Assembly (NCBI GenBank): GCA_937863625.1
Contig: CALMGO010000530.1
Span: 1-13,828, forward strand
Length of the DNA stretch: 13,828 nucleotides
Reading direction: 5' to 3'
Origin: an uncultured bacterium
GTDB lineage: Bacteria > Planctomycetota > DG-23 > SLPQ01
The notes beneath the pieces are model-generated. The model had not been told where the DNA came from. It searched no databases and saw only the letters and a list, made by a program, of their open reading frames with translations. This document shows positions 1 through 7,496 of this stretch, piece after piece; the first letter of the stretch is position 1, and every line of letters begins with the position of its first letter. Made by a program: the position numbers and the translations under genes.

Positions 1-3000
1 GTCCTTGGCGGGTGAATCGGACTTGAGATAGTAGTCGTAGCCGGCAGGGTCGACGAAAAGCGCCGTGTCAGCCGCCTGGAGGGAATGCGTGTCGAGACCT
101 CGGCTCTGCCATGCTGCGAAGTTCTCATAAGTCGAGTTGTCGTCAAAGCCAAAGGCGTTCATGACGACGTTGTAGTCGGATTCGAAATTGGTAAGCGCGG
201 CCGTGTCGAGGCATATGCTGCCGCGGTTTACAGCGGTCGAGTAGTGGTACATGATATTGTTGAAGAGTTTGTTGCCTACGCCTTCGGGAGCGCCGTACTC
301 GTTAAAGATGAAGACGCAGTAGTAACTGGTCTCCTTGTTGACCATGGTGTTATTCAGGATGCGGTTATTACGGGGGCATGTATTGCCGTTATTGCAGACC
401 ATGTTGACGGATTTGCCGGAGCCGAAATAGACGAGGTTGTTCTTGATTGTCGTGGTTTCGACGCCATCGAGGTCTATTCCGTTTACGTTAAAGTAGGACT
501 GGTTGCCCTCGATGAGCCAGTTGGACATTATTCCATCGCCGCCACTGTACTTGTATCCGTCGAGTTTGATGCCGCTCGAGGCGTTATTGTGGCTTATGTT
601 GCCGCGAATGACGCCGTTGTCGGCGGACGACTGGGCGTAAATGCCGCTGCCACCCATGTCATACGCCTTGTTGTCCTCAACGGCGAGGTAGTCGCTGAAG
701 ACGGCGTATATGCCGGTGCTCGATCCCTGGAAGGCATCGCAATTGGAGAGCGTGATGTGGCTGGTGTTGTTGAAGTAGGCGCACCGATAGGTCTTGTTGA
801 CGCCGTCAATCGTGAATCCGTCAACGATCCAGTAACTGATGGTGCCGGAGCCTTCGATTTCGACGTTTGCATTCAAGGCCTGGCTTGCAGAGGGGGCGTT
901 GAGGACGGCTGCGCCGATGGTCTCGGAGCAGATGGTCTTGGGCGAACCGGCTGAACCGGAATTCGAAATCCTCACGCCGGCATAAGTTCCGGGTTTCACG
1001 AGGATTATGTCGCCGGCGGCTATCGAGTCCACGGCGTGCTGGAGAGTAGCCCAAGGCTGTGCGAGAGTGCCGGGCCAGGCGTCACTGCCGCCGCTTGAAA
1101 CGTAGCGGAGAGTCCCGGCAGGCGCAGAGACGACCGTTATCGAGTACGCCTTCGTATCGATATCGGGAGTGCCCTGGGAGTCCGCTACCTGTATGGTGAA
1201 ATTGGAAGTCCCGAGGGAAGACGGGGTACCGCTCACTACGCCGGTTGAACTGCTCAGGCTCAAACCTGAGGGCAGGCTGCCTGAGATGACCGACCAGGTA
1301 TATGGCGGCAGACCCTGGTCAGCCGAAAGCTGCTGCGAGTATGGCAGCCCCTGCCATGCATCGCGCATGCGTGGAGGTAGTTTTACCACGATCGGCTCAA
1401 GGGTGATATTTATTGAGAGGGCCTGGTCGTCCGTATCAGGCGTCCCCTGGGAGTCAGACACCCGAACGGTGAAATTGGCGGTCCCCGACGCCGTGGGCGT
1501 CCCGCTTATGACACCGCTTGACGAACTGAGCGAGAGCCCCGATGGAAGGCTGCCCGAGATGATCGACCATGAGTAGGGGTACTGTCCACCGGTGGCAACG
1601 ACGGCCTGGGAATAGGCGTTGTTTATAATCCCGGGGGGGAGACTCGTCGTGGTAATAACTAGATCAGCAACGGTTCCGCCCGGGCGCTCGTTTGCGCCGA
1701 TATCTATCGCACCGTCATTCGGGCGGACCTCGTAATCATGGTGCTTTACGTACTGGTAATAGAGGCTATGGTCGGGCAGGACCGTTGCGTGGAGAGACGT
1801 CCCCGCGTCTATGCACGGAGAACCCGCCGCAAGCGTATAGTCCTGAGCGCCTTCGTTTGTAAAGCCGGGGGACGTTCCGGTGACGGAGGTGCCGTCGTCA
1901 TTTACGGTGCCTCCGCTGCCGCCCGTGAGGAGATACCCGGTCTTGAGCCAGTTGTGAGTCATGTTTACCACACCGTCGGAGTCGTTTGATACTTCGAGTG
2001 TGTTGCCAGCGGCGGTAACATAGAGGATGTTGTTGCGGCAGTCGACGAAGCCGGTGTTACTGGCGCGGAACACCGTCGTGGCGTCGGTACGCGTCGATAC
2101 GAGGGTGTTGTTGTAGAAGAATAGGTTCTTGCGGTAGACACCGCCCATGTCGCCGCCGAAGTGGCATACCTGGCGGTTGCCGGTCATGTCTTCGAGGAGG
2201 TAGTTGCCATAGATGAACGCGTTGTCATATGCTGGGTCGGTGCCGATGGTGCCTGAATCTTCGGGGTCGACAATATCAAGTTGCTTGTTGCCGCTCTCGA
2301 TCCAGTTGTAACGGATTACCATCCCGCCGGAGCGATCCTTAAGGTTGTTGCCAAGGGCGGCGCTTCGCAGCGGGCCGTAATGGTTGTACTGGTACGTTAT
2401 ACCAAGGGATTCGCAGTAGCTGTTGTGCTCGTATATGCTCGCATCGGCGCCGTTGTTGTAGACGTAACAACCTTCCAGCAGGATATCGCGTGACACGTTG
2501 TCGTCAGTGGAGTACGTGAAGAAGCCGTTGCCGCTATCGCGAATGATGCAGTTGCGGACGGTGATGTTTTCACCTTTGACGATCCATATAGCGGATGCGT
2601 TTCGGGCAAATTGCGTGGAGGTTCCGCTTTCGTCGGTGAAGTAGAAGCCTTCACGGGCGTTGGCGAATTCGAGATTTTCAAGAATGATGTACTTCGGCGT
2701 GGCATCTGGAGGGATGCTTGATTCGCCGAACTTGATAAGTCCGCGGTTATCGGACCAGAAGGACAACTGCGAGCGGGTCGTGGCTCCGTCGCCGTCTATG
2801 ACCGGCAACTCGCCTCCGGCGCCGGGCACGCCGATAAACGATACCGGGTTGGCCTCGGTACCCTGGGCGCATATGACCCATTTCTCCTTGTAGGGCGTGG
2901 TCCGGTAGTAAATCAAGACCGTGTCACCGGCGGTAAGGCTCTCGAGCGGGACGTCGCCGATATTGGCGTAGGTCTTGCCCGGGCCTACCTCGTAAGTTAC

Positions 3001-3093
3001 AGCCTGAGCCGCGCCGGACACAGCAAGACTGGCGGCAAAGAGTGCGATAAGAAGCGCCACACGAACGGCCACACTTGTCGAGAACCGCGCCAT
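1..3093 (-). CDS. Secreted beta-helix / Ig-like / beta-helix protein, C-terminus beyond the left edge
   Basis: The frame is open from the ATG at 3093 to the window edge, giving 1031 residues with no stop; I read every codon. GGAGG at 3101-3105 lies 7 nt upstream of the ATG. Residues 1-30 form a signal peptide (basic start, hydrophobic core, end around SGAAQA). Residues about 31-470 are a right-handed parallel beta-helix domain, opening with a GDTVLIYYR segment and rich in N-N and G-N turns; it ends in an SPCIDAG and DIGANE pattern common in such proteins. Residues about 476-650 are two tandem putative Ig (He_PIG-type) domains. From about 660 a second beta-helix begins (RYVSSGGSD, GDIILVKPGTYAG) and continues past the edge. 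Beta-helix proteins of this kind are often polysaccharide lyases or other glycan-active enzymes; the substrate is unknown. His223, Asn224, Glu228, Lys252 and Arg254 are shared, at equal spacing, with the paralogue at 8932-10434. A C-terminal anchor cannot be judged. Confidence 0.92.
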   Translation of the reverse strand, partial: MARFSTSVAVRVALLIALFAASLAVSGAAQAVTYEVGPGKTYANIGDVPLESLTAGDTVLIYYRTTPYKEKWVICAQGTEANPVSFIGVPGAGGELPVIDGDGATTRSQLSFWSDNRGLIKFGESSIPPDATPKYIILENLEFANAREGFYFTDESGTSTQFARNASAIWIVKGENITVRNCIIRDSGNGFFTYSTDDNVSRDILLEGCYVYNNGADASIYEHNSYCESLGITYQYNHYGPLRSAALGNNLKDRSGGMVIRYNWIESGNKQLDIVDPEDSGTIGTDPAYDNAFIYGNYLLEDMTGNRQVCHFGGDMGGVYRKNLFFYNNTLVSTRTDATTVFRASNTGFVDCRNNILYVTAAGNTLEVSNDSDGVVNMTHNWLKTGYLLTGGSGGTVNDDGTSVTGTSPGFTNEGAQDYTLAAGSPCIDAGTSLHATVLPDHSLYYQYVKHHDYEVRPNDGAIDIGANERPGGTVADLVITTTSLPPGIINNAYSQAVVATGGQYPYSWSIISGSLPSGLSLSSSSGVISGTPTASGTANFTVRVSDSQGTPDTDDQALSINITLEPIVVKLPPRMRDAWQGLPYSQQLSADQGLPPYTWSVISGSLPSGLSLSSSTGVVSGTPSSLGTSNFTIQVADSQGTPDIDTKAYSITVVSAPAGTLRYVSSGGSDAWPGTLAQPWATLQHAVDSIAAGDIILVKPGTYAGVRISNSGSAGSPKTICSETIGAAVLNAPSASQALNANVEIEGSGTISYWIVDGFTIDGVNKTYRCAYFNNTSHITLSNCDAFQGSSTGIYAVFSDYLAVEDNKAYDMGGSGIYAQSSADNGVIRGNISHNNASSGIKLDGYKYSGGDGIMSNWLIEGNQSYFNVNGIDLDGVETTTIKNNLVYFGSGKSVNMVCNNGNTCPRNNRILNNTMVNKETSYYCVFIFNEYGAPEGVGNKLFNNIMYHYSTAVNRGSICLDTAALTNFESDYNVVMNAFGFDDNSTYENFAAWQSRGLDTHSLQAADTALFVDPAGYDYYLKSDSPAKD
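1141..1659 (-). repeat. Tandem in-frame repeat coding two Ig-like domains
   Basis: Two adjacent copies inside the large beta-helix gene, at 1141-1386 and 1414-1659, have an exact offset of 273 bp (91 codons). The offset holds at several anchor points, for example the CCCTGGGAGTC strings starting at 1172 and 1445 and GAGATGA at 1283 and 1556. Both copies encode SGSLPSGLSLSSS followed by SGTP and then a DSQGTPD strand, typical of the He_PIG putative Ig family. This looks like domain duplication within the gene. Confidence 0.85.
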
Positions 3094-3404
3094 CTCACAT
3101 CCTCCTTGTACCCTGAAAACACCGTAGGTTTCAATTGCGCTGACGGCTCTCTCCGGGGATGCTACGGAGAAACTCAGTACAATGACGGAGAGAAAGCCGG
3201 GAAATGCAGTTTTCAAAATGCACCCAAGGGGACTGGTGAGGTTTCCTGGTGTAGTACGCAACGTCCATCGCCCTGTCGAGTGGGCGTTCAGCCGTAACGG
3301 CTCAGGCGAGCCCGCCGGCGCAGGCGAAGGCTTGGAAGCACTGTTTCCAACATCTTAAACGAATTTCCCGGATGTACGATGCGTCCTGCGTATCGGCGGG
3401 CCGT
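3094..3404 (-). other. Long untranslated leader of the large beta-helix gene with several hairpins
   Basis: No credible gene lies between the beta-helix start codon and the candidate promoter at 3405-3434. Three simple hairpins can be drawn: TCTCCG 3150-3155 with CGGAGA 3165-3170; CGCCC 3269-3273 with GGGCG 3282-3286; and TTGGAA 3332-3337 with TTCCAA 3345-3350. I could not match the whole to a known riboswitch class. The plus-strand open frames here have no recognisable protein features. Whether this is transcribed as a leader depends on the promoter call. Confidence 0.35.
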
Positions 3405-3434
3405 TATATACATCGTGGGCACGTGCTCTGTCAA
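3405..3434 (-). promoter_or_regulatory. Candidate sigma-70 promoter for the large beta-helix gene
   Basis: On the minus strand, TTGACA (3434-3429) is followed after 18 nt by TATATA (3410-3405). The -35 box is a perfect consensus; the -10 box matches 5 of 6 positions. It lies downstream of the terminator that closes the polyamine unit and about 310 nt upstream of the start codon at 3093. Confidence 0.45.
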
Positions 3435-3508
3435 TGGTGTAATAGAAACTTATTAAAAAAACTTCAGCAGGGCAATGCCGGGACGGCAACGGAATTGCTC
3501 TCTCCTGG

Positions 3509-3550
3509 AAAAGCAAAGGGCCCGCGGCGTGATGCCGCGGGCCCGGTCTT
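3509..3550 (-). terminator. Strong intrinsic terminator after the decarboxylase gene, possibly bidirectional
   Basis: A perfect 11-bp GC stem, GGGCCCGCGGC (3518-3528) with GCCGCGGGCCC (3534-3544), encloses a 5-nt loop. On the minus strand it is followed directly by TTTGCTTTT (3517-3509), a good U-tract. On the plus strand the tail is GGTCTTCTTT, so weaker termination in that direction is possible. It sits about 170 nt after the decarboxylase stop codon and separates the polyamine unit from the beta-helix gene. Confidence 0.85.
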
Positions 3551-3722
3551 CTTTAACTCGTGCTCCTGTCCGGACTTAGTCCAGAGGCAGCCTGCAGAGC
3601 CGCGCCGCAATTCTCCGTGCACCTGTCGATATCAATCGCGTGCCCTGCTGCCAGAGTCGCCACTGTCATCGTCATGAAGGGGTCGTTACCGGTGGCGTCC
3701 TCAGGCCCGGCTGCATAACCTC

Positions 3723-4859
3723 TCAGAGATTCACATGCACCACTTTCGCGGGAGGAAATCCGTTAAAAGACGTCGCCGACGCCCGCGAGTACGCCCCTAT
3801 GTTCTCGCTGTATACGAGATCCCCCACGGCGAGGTCCGGCAGGCTTTCAGTCTGGCTCACTACGTCGAGCGCATCGCAGGTGGGTCCGAACACGGCGGAT
3901 ATCTCCCGCGCCCCGCGCTTGAACGCCTTTACCCTGTACTGGCAATGGTCAAAGAATATCCCCGAGTACGTCCCGTATATCCCGTCGTTGAGGTAATAGC
4001 ACCGCCTGCCGTCGCGGTATGCCTTGCCGATGACCTCCGCTACGAGCGTCCCGGCGCTCGCCACTATCGCCCGCCCCGGCTCTGCCAGTATCTCAATGTC
4101 CTCAGGGAAGAGACGCTTTATCGTAGAGTTGACCACCCGCGCCAGTTCCTCAAGAGGCCTCACGCCATTGTCATACCTGGCTGGAAATCCTCCGCCGATA
4201 TCCAGGAGCTTCATCGCAAAGCCCCTGCTTGACGCTTCGTCCATGATGGCCGACGCGATGGAGAGCGCCTGCACGTAGTTCTCAAAGTTCGTGCACTGGC
4301 TCCCGACGTGAAAACTCAAGCCCTCCACCACAAGCCCCGCCTTGTGCGCCTCCTCAATGAGGTCCACCGCCTCGCCCGGCGCCGCGCCAAACTTGCTGGA
4401 GAGTTCCACCATCGACCCTGTGTTCGGCACGCGTACTCTCAGCGCCAGCCCGGCGTGGGGGGCGTACTTCTTTGTCTTCTTTACTTCTTCGACATTGTCG
4501 TAAGTCACCAGAGGCTTGTAGCGGTCGAGGTATTCCAGAGTTGCCTTGTCCTTTACAGGATTCGCGTAGATAATCTTGTCCCAGATGAAGTCCTGCCTCG
4601 CCTTCGCCCCAAGCCCTTTTATGTTCTCGTGGACGAGCTTGAACTCCGCCATCGACGCGACGTCAAAACTCGCCCCCATGTCGTAGAGTGTCTTCACGAT
4701 TTCCGGCTCGGGATTAGCTTTCACCGCGTAATATGCCTGCACCCGCGGAAAAAGCCTCCGGAATTTCGCGTAGTTCCGCCGGAGCGCTTCGTGGTCCACC
4801 ACAAAGAGCGGTGTCCCGTGTTCCCCGGCCAGACTCTTAAGTTCCTCTGCCTTGACCAT
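3723..4859 (-). CDS. Group IV PLP-dependent ornithine/lysine-type decarboxylase
   Basis: A 378-residue cytoplasmic enzyme of the alanine-racemase-fold decarboxylases, expected to convert ornithine (or lysine) to putrescine (or cadaverine). Visible features are the PLP lysine Lys47 in YYAVKANP, His184 in FHVGSQ, the glycine loop GGGFP at 222-226, EPGR at 260-263 that holds the cofactor phosphate, and GPTCDALD at 325-332. Cys328-Asp329 in the last motif is the catalytic pair diagnostic of the ODC/LDC branch. Tyr357 in ENIGAY and the FNGF segment near the C-terminus also fit. The length is close to normal for the family. I chose ATG at 4859, preceded by GGGGAAG; a TTG at 4883 would add 8 residues but has no visible ribosome binding site. 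It begins 35 nt after the deoxyhypusine-synthase-like gene, so co-transcription is likely. Ornithine versus lysine preference cannot be settled from the motifs, and arginine remains less likely. Confidence 0.93.
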   Translation of the reverse strand: MVKAEELKSLAGEHGTPLFVVDHEALRRNYAKFRRLFPRVQAYYAVKANPEPEIVKTLYDMGASFDVASMAEFKLVHENIKGLGAKARQDFIWDKIIYANPVKDKATLEYLDRYKPLVTYDNVEEVKKTKKYAPHAGLALRVRVPNTGSMVELSSKFGAAPGEAVDLIEEAHKAGLVVEGLSFHVGSQCTNFENYVQALSIASAIMDEASSRGFAMKLLDIGGGFPARYDNGVRPLEELARVVNSTIKRLFPEDIEILAEPGRAIVASAGTLVAEVIGKAYRDGRRCYYLNDGIYGTYSGIFFDHCQYRVKAFKRGAREISAVFGPTCDALDVVSQTESLPDLAVGDLVYSENIGAYSRASATSFNGFPPAKVVHVNL

Positions 4860-4894
4860 TTCTTCCCCGGCAAGTATCGCCAAACGCCGCTTAC

Positions 4895-6052
4895 TTACAG
4901 CTTCTTGTTATGCTTCCAGTACTCTTTTGTTTCCAGTTCCATGAGCGCAGGCAGTTTGTCATAGAGCCTCTTGAGTTTGCGCGGCTTGTGCTTCGAGAGC
5001 GCGTAGTGCGTGACCATCGGCAGCGCCACCGTGCTGTCGATATAGCACACCACGGCGTCCGGCAACTGCAGCGGGTCCACCTTACCCCAACTTACCGCTT
5101 CCGAAGGCGTCGCCCCAGAAAGCCCGCCCGTATCCGGGCGCGCGTCGGTGCACTGCACGAAGTAGTCGTGTCCCGCCTCCTTGATACGCAGGACTTCCTG
5201 TATCTGCGGCTCCGTCTGCAGCGTGAAGTTCTTCGGACTGCCGCCGCCCACCAACAGCACGCCGGTCTTTCCGCCGCTTCGTTTGGCGCCGAGTACTATC
5301 GCCGTCGTCTCGTTTACGTCCCGCGAAGGGTTAATCCGCATCTTGCTTCCGCGAAGCTCCAGTCCGGCGATATTCATCCCGATGGTCGAGTCCCCCGGCG
5401 AGGGGCAGAAACACGGCACCCCCGCGCGGTAGGCCGCCGCCAGCACACTTGCGTCCTTAAGCCCCGCCTGTTTTTCAAATTCCGCGCAGTACTTGCCGAG
5501 AAGGTAATGCAGCTCCGCCGTCCCCATCTCCTTCTGAAATTCGTCCTGAAGCAGTATCTGCCTCAATATGTGGTCGGTCGCCATGAGGACGTCGTTGTAG
5601 TCTAAAAGCACGTCGTATATCCGCACCACCCCCACTTTGCGCAGTTGTGGGTCCAGCACAAATGGCGACCCCTTGAAAAGCGGCAGGTTCATCGCGTGAT
5701 GCATGTCGTGGTAGAGGTTCGCCCCTGTCGCGACAATCCAGTCCACAAATCCAGCCTTGATGAGCGGAATGACCGCCGCCGAACCGAGCCCCGCAGGCGT
5801 CAGCGCCCCCGCCAGGCTCATCCCGATGGTTACGTCGGCACCCAGCATCTTCTTCGTGAAGAGTTGGCACACTTCCGCCAGACGCCCTGCGTTATACGCC
5901 AGGAAAGTATTCTCTATGAGTTCCGACAGGGGCTCCTGGCCTGTAATCGGCTTTGGCAGTATCCTTTTGCCCGACAGGAACTTCTTCTTCCCCACCGCAA
6001 ACTTGTGCGGATACTTGCTCACAAACTTCTTTGGCAGATTCACTTTGCCCAT
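4895..6052 (-). CDS. Deoxyhypusine synthase-like protein, probable polyamine aminobutyltransferase
   Basis: A 385-residue member of the deoxyhypusine synthase family, bacterial DHS-like branch. These NAD-dependent enzymes cleave an aminobutyl group from a polyamine and transfer it to an amine. Visible motifs are PCFCPSPGDSTIGMN (213-227), GGGSPKN (269-275), SGATPSEAVSWGKV (312-325) and DSTVALPM (339-346). Lys324 in SWGK aligns with the catalytic lysine of the human enzyme (Lys329), with the nearby Glu and Trp retained; the human active-site His288 appears to be Asn275. Bacteria normally have EF-P rather than eIF5A, so hypusine formation is unlikely. Together with the decarboxylase just downstream, homospermidine or a related triamine is the better guess (inference). 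Start chosen at ATG 6052, with GGAG 8 nt upstream; a TTG at 6076 would add 8 residues, but the GGAGG at 6068-6072 then lies inside the coding region. Confidence 0.9.
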   Translation of the reverse strand: MGKVNLPKKFVSKYPHKFAVGKKKFLSGKRILPKPITGQEPLSELIENTFLAYNAGRLAEVCQLFTKKMLGADVTIGMSLAGALTPAGLGSAAVIPLIKAGFVDWIVATGANLYHDMHHAMNLPLFKGSPFVLDPQLRKVGVVRIYDVLLDYNDVLMATDHILRQILLQDEFQKEMGTAELHYLLGKYCAEFEKQAGLKDASVLAAAYRAGVPCFCPSPGDSTIGMNIAGLELRGSKMRINPSRDVNETTAIVLGAKRSGGKTGVLLVGGGSPKNFTLQTEPQIQEVLRIKEAGHDYFVQCTDARPDTGGLSGATPSEAVSWGKVDPLQLPDAVVCYIDSTVALPMVTHYALSKHKPRKLKRLYDKLPALMELETKEYWKHNKKL

Positions 6053-6064
6053 TGTCTTTTCTCC
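6053..6064 (-). promoter_or_regulatory. Ribosome binding site deciding the deoxyhypusine-synthase-like start
   Basis: GGAG (6064-6061) followed by 8 nt and ATG at 6052. A stronger-looking GGAGG at 6072-6068 is 15 nt from this ATG and directly abuts an in-frame ATG at 6067, so it fits neither start well. This favours the shorter protein. Confidence 0.55.
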
Positions 6065-6152
6065 CATCCTCCGCAAGCGATATTACTCTCAGGGAAAAAT
6101 GAGGACTCCCCTTTGCGGACAGCCCCCGTTATCATTTCATTTCCGTGCGCCG

Positions 6153-6180
6153 ATGATAGAGAAAACCGGGTGAAATTCAA
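6153..6180 (-). promoter_or_regulatory. Candidate promoter for the polyamine two-gene unit
   Basis: Minus-strand TTGAAT (6180-6175) and TATCAT (6158-6153) are separated by 16 nt, about 100 nt upstream of the deoxyhypusine-synthase-like start. Each box departs from consensus at one position or two. The 152-nt gap before the gene has no obvious terminator, so read-through from the upstream genes is also possible. Confidence 0.4.
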
Positions 6181-6204
6181 GCATTTTGCACGTATGCGTC
6201 TTTC

Positions 6205-7422
6205 CTATTTGCCCTCCACCACTATCCGGAATATCGTCGTCCCACCTTCCCATAGCCCGCCGTCTTCGCTCACCGCGCCGTGCATGTTGGGACGGATAAA
6301 GGCGTAGTGATACCCACCTCGCGACTTGTGCATCGGTCCTATTTCGTTCGTCTGGATAGAACCTTCGCCCCGCGCCGGGCCCTGGGGATCGACTTCTTTG
6401 GCCCGCGCGTTGTCCACCTTGTACGTGCTCGTCACCGTCCAACCGCCGCACAGCATATCAAAGAGTCCCCATGCGTTCGGCTTCATCGACTTGACCGGAG
6501 TGGTGCTGCCTTTGACGCCGGCCTCGCTTATCTGCTCCTTGTACTTCTCGGTAAAGCACGGGTTGGATGTCCCCACCCGCGCCGCATATTCCACCTCGGG
6601 GTCCGTCGGCGGCCGCACGGTCATGCCGTTCTTCTCCGAGAGTCTCCTGCAGAACTCGGTAATATCCGCATAGGGGATCTTCTCCACCGGGCACTGCGGG
6701 CCCTTTGTGGGACCGGGGTTTTTCCCCATGACCGCTTCAAAGACCTCCTGCGTCACAGGCGTCTCCGACATGTAGTACGGCTTCGTCAGCACCACTTCAT
6801 GGGGGAATTCATCCTGATAGCGCTGCTGGTAGAAAGGCGACCCCTGCAGGAAACTCCCCGCCGGAATCGGTACGCACTTAATCGCAAGCGTATCGTTGAC
6901 CGCGAGTTCTATCGGCGCATTCTCCGGCATCACAAACGGCTTGTCCGGCGCTATCATCTTCGCCGGGTAGTTTATTACGCCATCGGCAAACGAACTCGGC
7001 TTTATCCACCTGCGCCCGTCCTGTTCGTACACGACGCCTGTCACCGCCAGTATCTGGCTGCCCCACTCGCTGTCCTTGTGCATCTTGTCCGCCAGTTCAC
7101 CCGCCTCGATGTTGTATCGCAGGCGCTTCGTGAATTCATCGAGAAACTTCTGAGCCGTCTCGACGTCGAGCCCCTTGTCGGGATAGTACTTGTCCATTAT
7201 CTCATTGAGTTGCGCGGTTATCTCGTCGGTCCCGCTGAATGCGTAGATAACCGGATAATGGTCCTTGTCCTGGCTCGACTGGTCCCATACGACCGGAATC
7301 GTCGCGCGGTTGCAGAGCACGTTGCCCGTTATAGTAACCTCTTTTACATCCTGCGCCGCGCAATATCCGCACATGCCGAATACCATCAGCACCGCAATCA
7401 CACCGCAGAGTTTCATTGACAT
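6205..7422 (-). CDS. Secreted formylglycine-generating-enzyme-like (sulfatase-modifying factor family) protein, probably not a true FGE
   Basis: A 405-residue exported protein. Residues 1-24 are a signal peptide ending near YCAAQ. Residues about 28-145 form a domain I do not recognise, with an ITG...VTGVV pattern that could be OB-like. Residues about 183-405 are an FGE-sulfatase domain: IPAGSFLQGSP (186-196), DEFPHEV, MSETPVTQEVFEAVMG (218-233), VEYAARVGT (277-285), PNAWGLFDM (315-323) and SRGGYHYAF (367-375). The RGG segment lacks the cysteines that make formylglycine in genuine FGE, and the usual NVWEW core is replaced by GGWTVTSTY. A structural or glycan-related role is more likely than sulfatase activation. 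ATG 7422 has GAGGA about 7 nt upstream; ATG 7416 is an alternative. It starts 74 nt after the uroporphyrinogen-decarboxylase-like gene, likely in the same transcript. Confidence 0.85.
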   Translation of the reverse strand: MSMKLCGVIAVLMVFGMCGYCAAQDVKEVTITGNVLCNRATIPVVWDQSSQDKDHYPVIYAFSGTDEITAQLNEIMDKYYPDKGLDVETAQKFLDEFTKRLRYNIEAGELADKMHKDSEWGSQILAVTGVVYEQDGRRWIKPSSFADGVINYPAKMIAPDKPFVMPENAPIELAVNDTLAIKCVPIPAGSFLQGSPFYQQRYQDEFPHEVVLTKPYYMSETPVTQEVFEAVMGKNPGPTKGPQCPVEKIPYADITEFCRRLSEKNGMTVRPPTDPEVEYAARVGTSNPCFTEKYKEQISEAGVKGSTTPVKSMKPNAWGLFDMLCGGWTVTSTYKVDNARAKEVDPQGPARGEGSIQTNEIGPMHKSRGGYHYAFIRPNMHGAVSEDGGLWEGGTTIFRIVVEGK

Positions 7423-7496
7423 TGTCTGTTCCTCTCGAGTTGGTTCGTCTCCTCATGATTTTAGAACCGCTCCACTTCTCGGTCGTCGCGCAGGTC

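Noticed and set aside
85..954. A 289-residue plus-strand open frame
   Set aside because: It is antisense to the beta-helix gene in codon register, has a repetitive Val/Ala/Gly composition and no ribosome binding site or domain signature.
3106..3677. Two short plus-strand open frames in the intergenic region
   Set aside because: No ribosome binding site or family signature, and the second runs through the terminator hairpin.
6280..7419. A 379-residue plus-strand open frame opposite the FGE-like gene
   Set aside because: Arg/His/Leu-rich composition typical of an antisense shadow, while the minus strand has a signal peptide and recognisable family motifs.
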